Positions 62,430 through 64,000 of a stretch of DNA of 64,000 bases are shown here, piece by piece. A program made the position numbers and the translations under genes. Location of the stretch: the NCBI RefSeq assembly GCF_019393635.1, contig NC_057861.1, forward strand, positions 172,579,577 through 172,643,576, given 5' to 3'. This DNA is from Dromiciops gliroides. Lineage: Eukaryota; Chordata; Mammalia; Microbiotheria; Microbiotheriidae. A model generated the notes under the pieces. That model ran no database searches and was not told where the DNA came from. It was given only the letters and a program-made list of their open reading frames with translations. Numbering within the stretch: position 1 is the first letter of the stretch; every line of letters begins with the position of its first letter.

Positions 62430-63230
62430 AGGCTTCCAGAAGAAGTCCTTGGTGGTATCTGAGTAAAATAATGAATGATTCTGCTGGCAGGACAATCAGT
62501 ACTTGTTTTTGCTCTTGTAAAAAAGCCTGAGCCTAGGGCTCTACAAAGGAATGGGAAGTGTGGGATGTCATGGGGGCAGCTAGAAAAGAGCTGGAATGTC
62601 TTCTCACACTTCCAGGGGTCAGTCGCCAGGCACAGAGATGCCATTGAGCCAGCCTCACAGAGATGCTGGGAATGCTTCTCAAGGAAACACTGGGTTGCCC
62701 TGAAAACAAACCGAGCTAGCTCTGACTCACTTATCTACACGGTGCAGAGGATGCCCACATAAAAAGAAATTGAAGGTCACCCACCATCCCTGTTTAAGAC
62801 CCTAGTTTCACTGCTGTCCTTCCCACCTCTATTTATCCAAAGCTGCTAATGGGGAGAAAATCACAAGGTACAATTTGGCATCTTTCTTTTCTCACCTTTT
62901 TTTTTTTTTAGAGAAATGAGAACCAGTAGATAAATTGGCATAAAGAAGGAAGCAAAAAAGACAAGGAAAAGAATCAATGAGCTCCTGTATGCAATGAACA
63001 AACTGAAGGATTCATTCCTAAGCAAGTATAAATATAATTTGAAAGAATGTCCCAGAATTAACTGACCAGAAACAAATGTCAACATCTCCATGAAATTCAA
63101 AGGATCATGGATTACTCAGCTATTGCTCCCTTTTGTTATATTCCCAAACTAAGGAACTGAAGAATGTTTTGTATTACTGATAATCCCCAAAGCCACTTCC
63201 AGCTCAAAAAGCATTCATTAGAATACTCAA
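62430..63230. other. ELOVL2 intron, nothing recognised
   Basis: A 95-codon + frame at 62475-62759 has no family features. Confidence 0.45.
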
Positions 63231-63234
63231 AATG

Positions 63235-63750
63235 AACTATGTGGTATGATGGAAAGAAGAGATCGCATTAGTTTGAATTCTACCTATGAGACTTACCAGC
63301 TATGACCATGGGCAAATCTCTTGACTTTAGGGTAGTCCTAGCTAGATTGCTGGACATGGTATCAGGAAGACCTGAATTCAGATCTGATCTCAGGTGCTTA
63401 TTAGCTGTTTGACCCTGAGAAAATCACTTCACTTTTGTCTCAGTTTCCTCAACTATAAAATGCAAATAATAATAGCACTAACCTGGAATTGTTGTGAGCA
63501 TTAAAATGAGACAGTATTTGTAAAGGGCTTAGCACAGTTCCTGACACATAGGAGACACTTAATAAATGTTTGTTTCTTTCCTCTCTAAGCATGCTTTTTT
63601 TTTCATTCATAGAATGGAGTTGATGATATATGTGGTAGTTATTTCCCAAGGTTATTGTGAGAATCAAATGTAATCATTTGAAGTGTACAGTGCTTTGTAA
63701 ACCTTAAAGATCTATAGCTAAATGTCAGCTATTGTTATCAGTAGCATCAT
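63235..63750 (+). mobile_element. MIR-type SINE split by a CORE-SINE
   Basis: 'gtggtatgatggaaagaagag ... gaccatgggcaaatctcttgac' at 63240-63330 resumes at 63600-63750 ('aaggttattgtgagaatcaaatg ... acagtgctttgtaaaccttaaag'). Confidence 0.65.
63332..63595 (+). mobile_element. CORE-SINE (MAR1-like)
   Basis: 'ctagctagattgctggacatggtatcaggaagacctgaattcag ... ctcagtttcctcaactataaaatg ... ttgtaaagggcttagcacagttcctgacacatagg'. Confidence 0.8.
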
Positions 63751-63879
63751 CATTAATCTGTTAGAAGAAATACTATAAGAATTTTAGAATTGAAAAGAAA
63801 CTCAGAACCCATCTTGTAGAGTCCTAGCATTTTATAGGCAAGGAAACTGAAGTCCAGAAGTGTCTTGTTCAAAGTCACA

Positions 63880-63969
63880 TATACATATGTGTGTATTTGC
63901 CACATATATATACATATATGAATACATACACACATATATCCACCTGTCCATCCATCCATCCATCCATCC

Positions 63970-64000
<31 letters not shown>
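63880..64000 (+). repeat. (TA/CA)n, (ATCC)n and (ATCT)n microsatellites
   Basis: TA/CA-rich run to 63940, then six ATCC units and at least eight ATCT units running off the window edge. Confidence 0.92.

Noticed and set aside
63940..64000. CRISPR-like short tandem repeats
   Set aside because: 4-bp ATCC/ATCT units without spacers; an ordinary microsatellite.

Overview
The window is mammalian, almost certainly marsupial, genomic DNA, probably from an Australidelphian such as a dasyurid. Genes are intron-rich. Most of the sequence is interspersed repeats: many tRNA-derived SINEs of the WSINE1 type, CORE-SINEs (MIR/MAR1-like), SINEs with a BovB/RTE-like tail, L1 and L2 LINEs, one solo LTR and one hAT-type MITE. 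No bacterial features, CRISPR arrays, rRNA or functional tRNA genes were found.

Two genes lie tail to tail. On the + strand, 1411-26452 carries twelve 3' exons of a synaptonemal-complex SYCP2-family gene, called SYCP2L. The reading frame is continuous across all twelve exons, every junction is GT-AG, and phases match at each junction. It ends in a predicted coiled coil, a TGA and an AATAAA. On the - strand, 54000-41707 carries the last five coding exons of the fatty-acid elongase ELOVL2. These include the HVYHH catalytic histidine box and a C-terminal KKAQ ER-retrieval signal. The 5' exons of both genes lie outside the window. Human SYCP2L and ELOVL2 are convergent neighbours on 6p24, which supports both identifications, and SYCP2L over SYCP2 in particular.

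Layout: 1-26.5 kb is SYCP2L, with introns that hold an L1 disrupted by an LTR and a SINE (1.76-5.69 kb), an L1 ORF1 fragment (14.4-15.06 kb) and a long antisense L2 (16.3-18.9 kb). 26.5-38.4 kb is intergenic and dense in nested L1, L2 and SINE copies, with the hAT MITE at 34.3-34.9 kb. 38.4-41.7 kb is a repeat-poor stretch that fits a long ELOVL2 3' UTR. 41.7-54.0 kb holds the ELOVL2 exons. 54.0-64.0 kb is the intron upstream of the first ELOVL2 exon seen here, again full of repeats.

The two genes have no evident shared pathway: SYCP2L acts in meiotic chromosome axes of germ cells, and ELOVL2 elongates C20-C22 polyunsaturated fatty acids in the ER. The main curiosities are in the repeats: an L1 insertion that holds only 5' UTR plus the ORF1 start and has no A-tail, the same frameshift in two L1 ORF1 copies, a hairpin-bearing hAT MITE, and a roughly 62-bp sequence present twice 5.3 kb apart. 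I found no convincing novel biological system.
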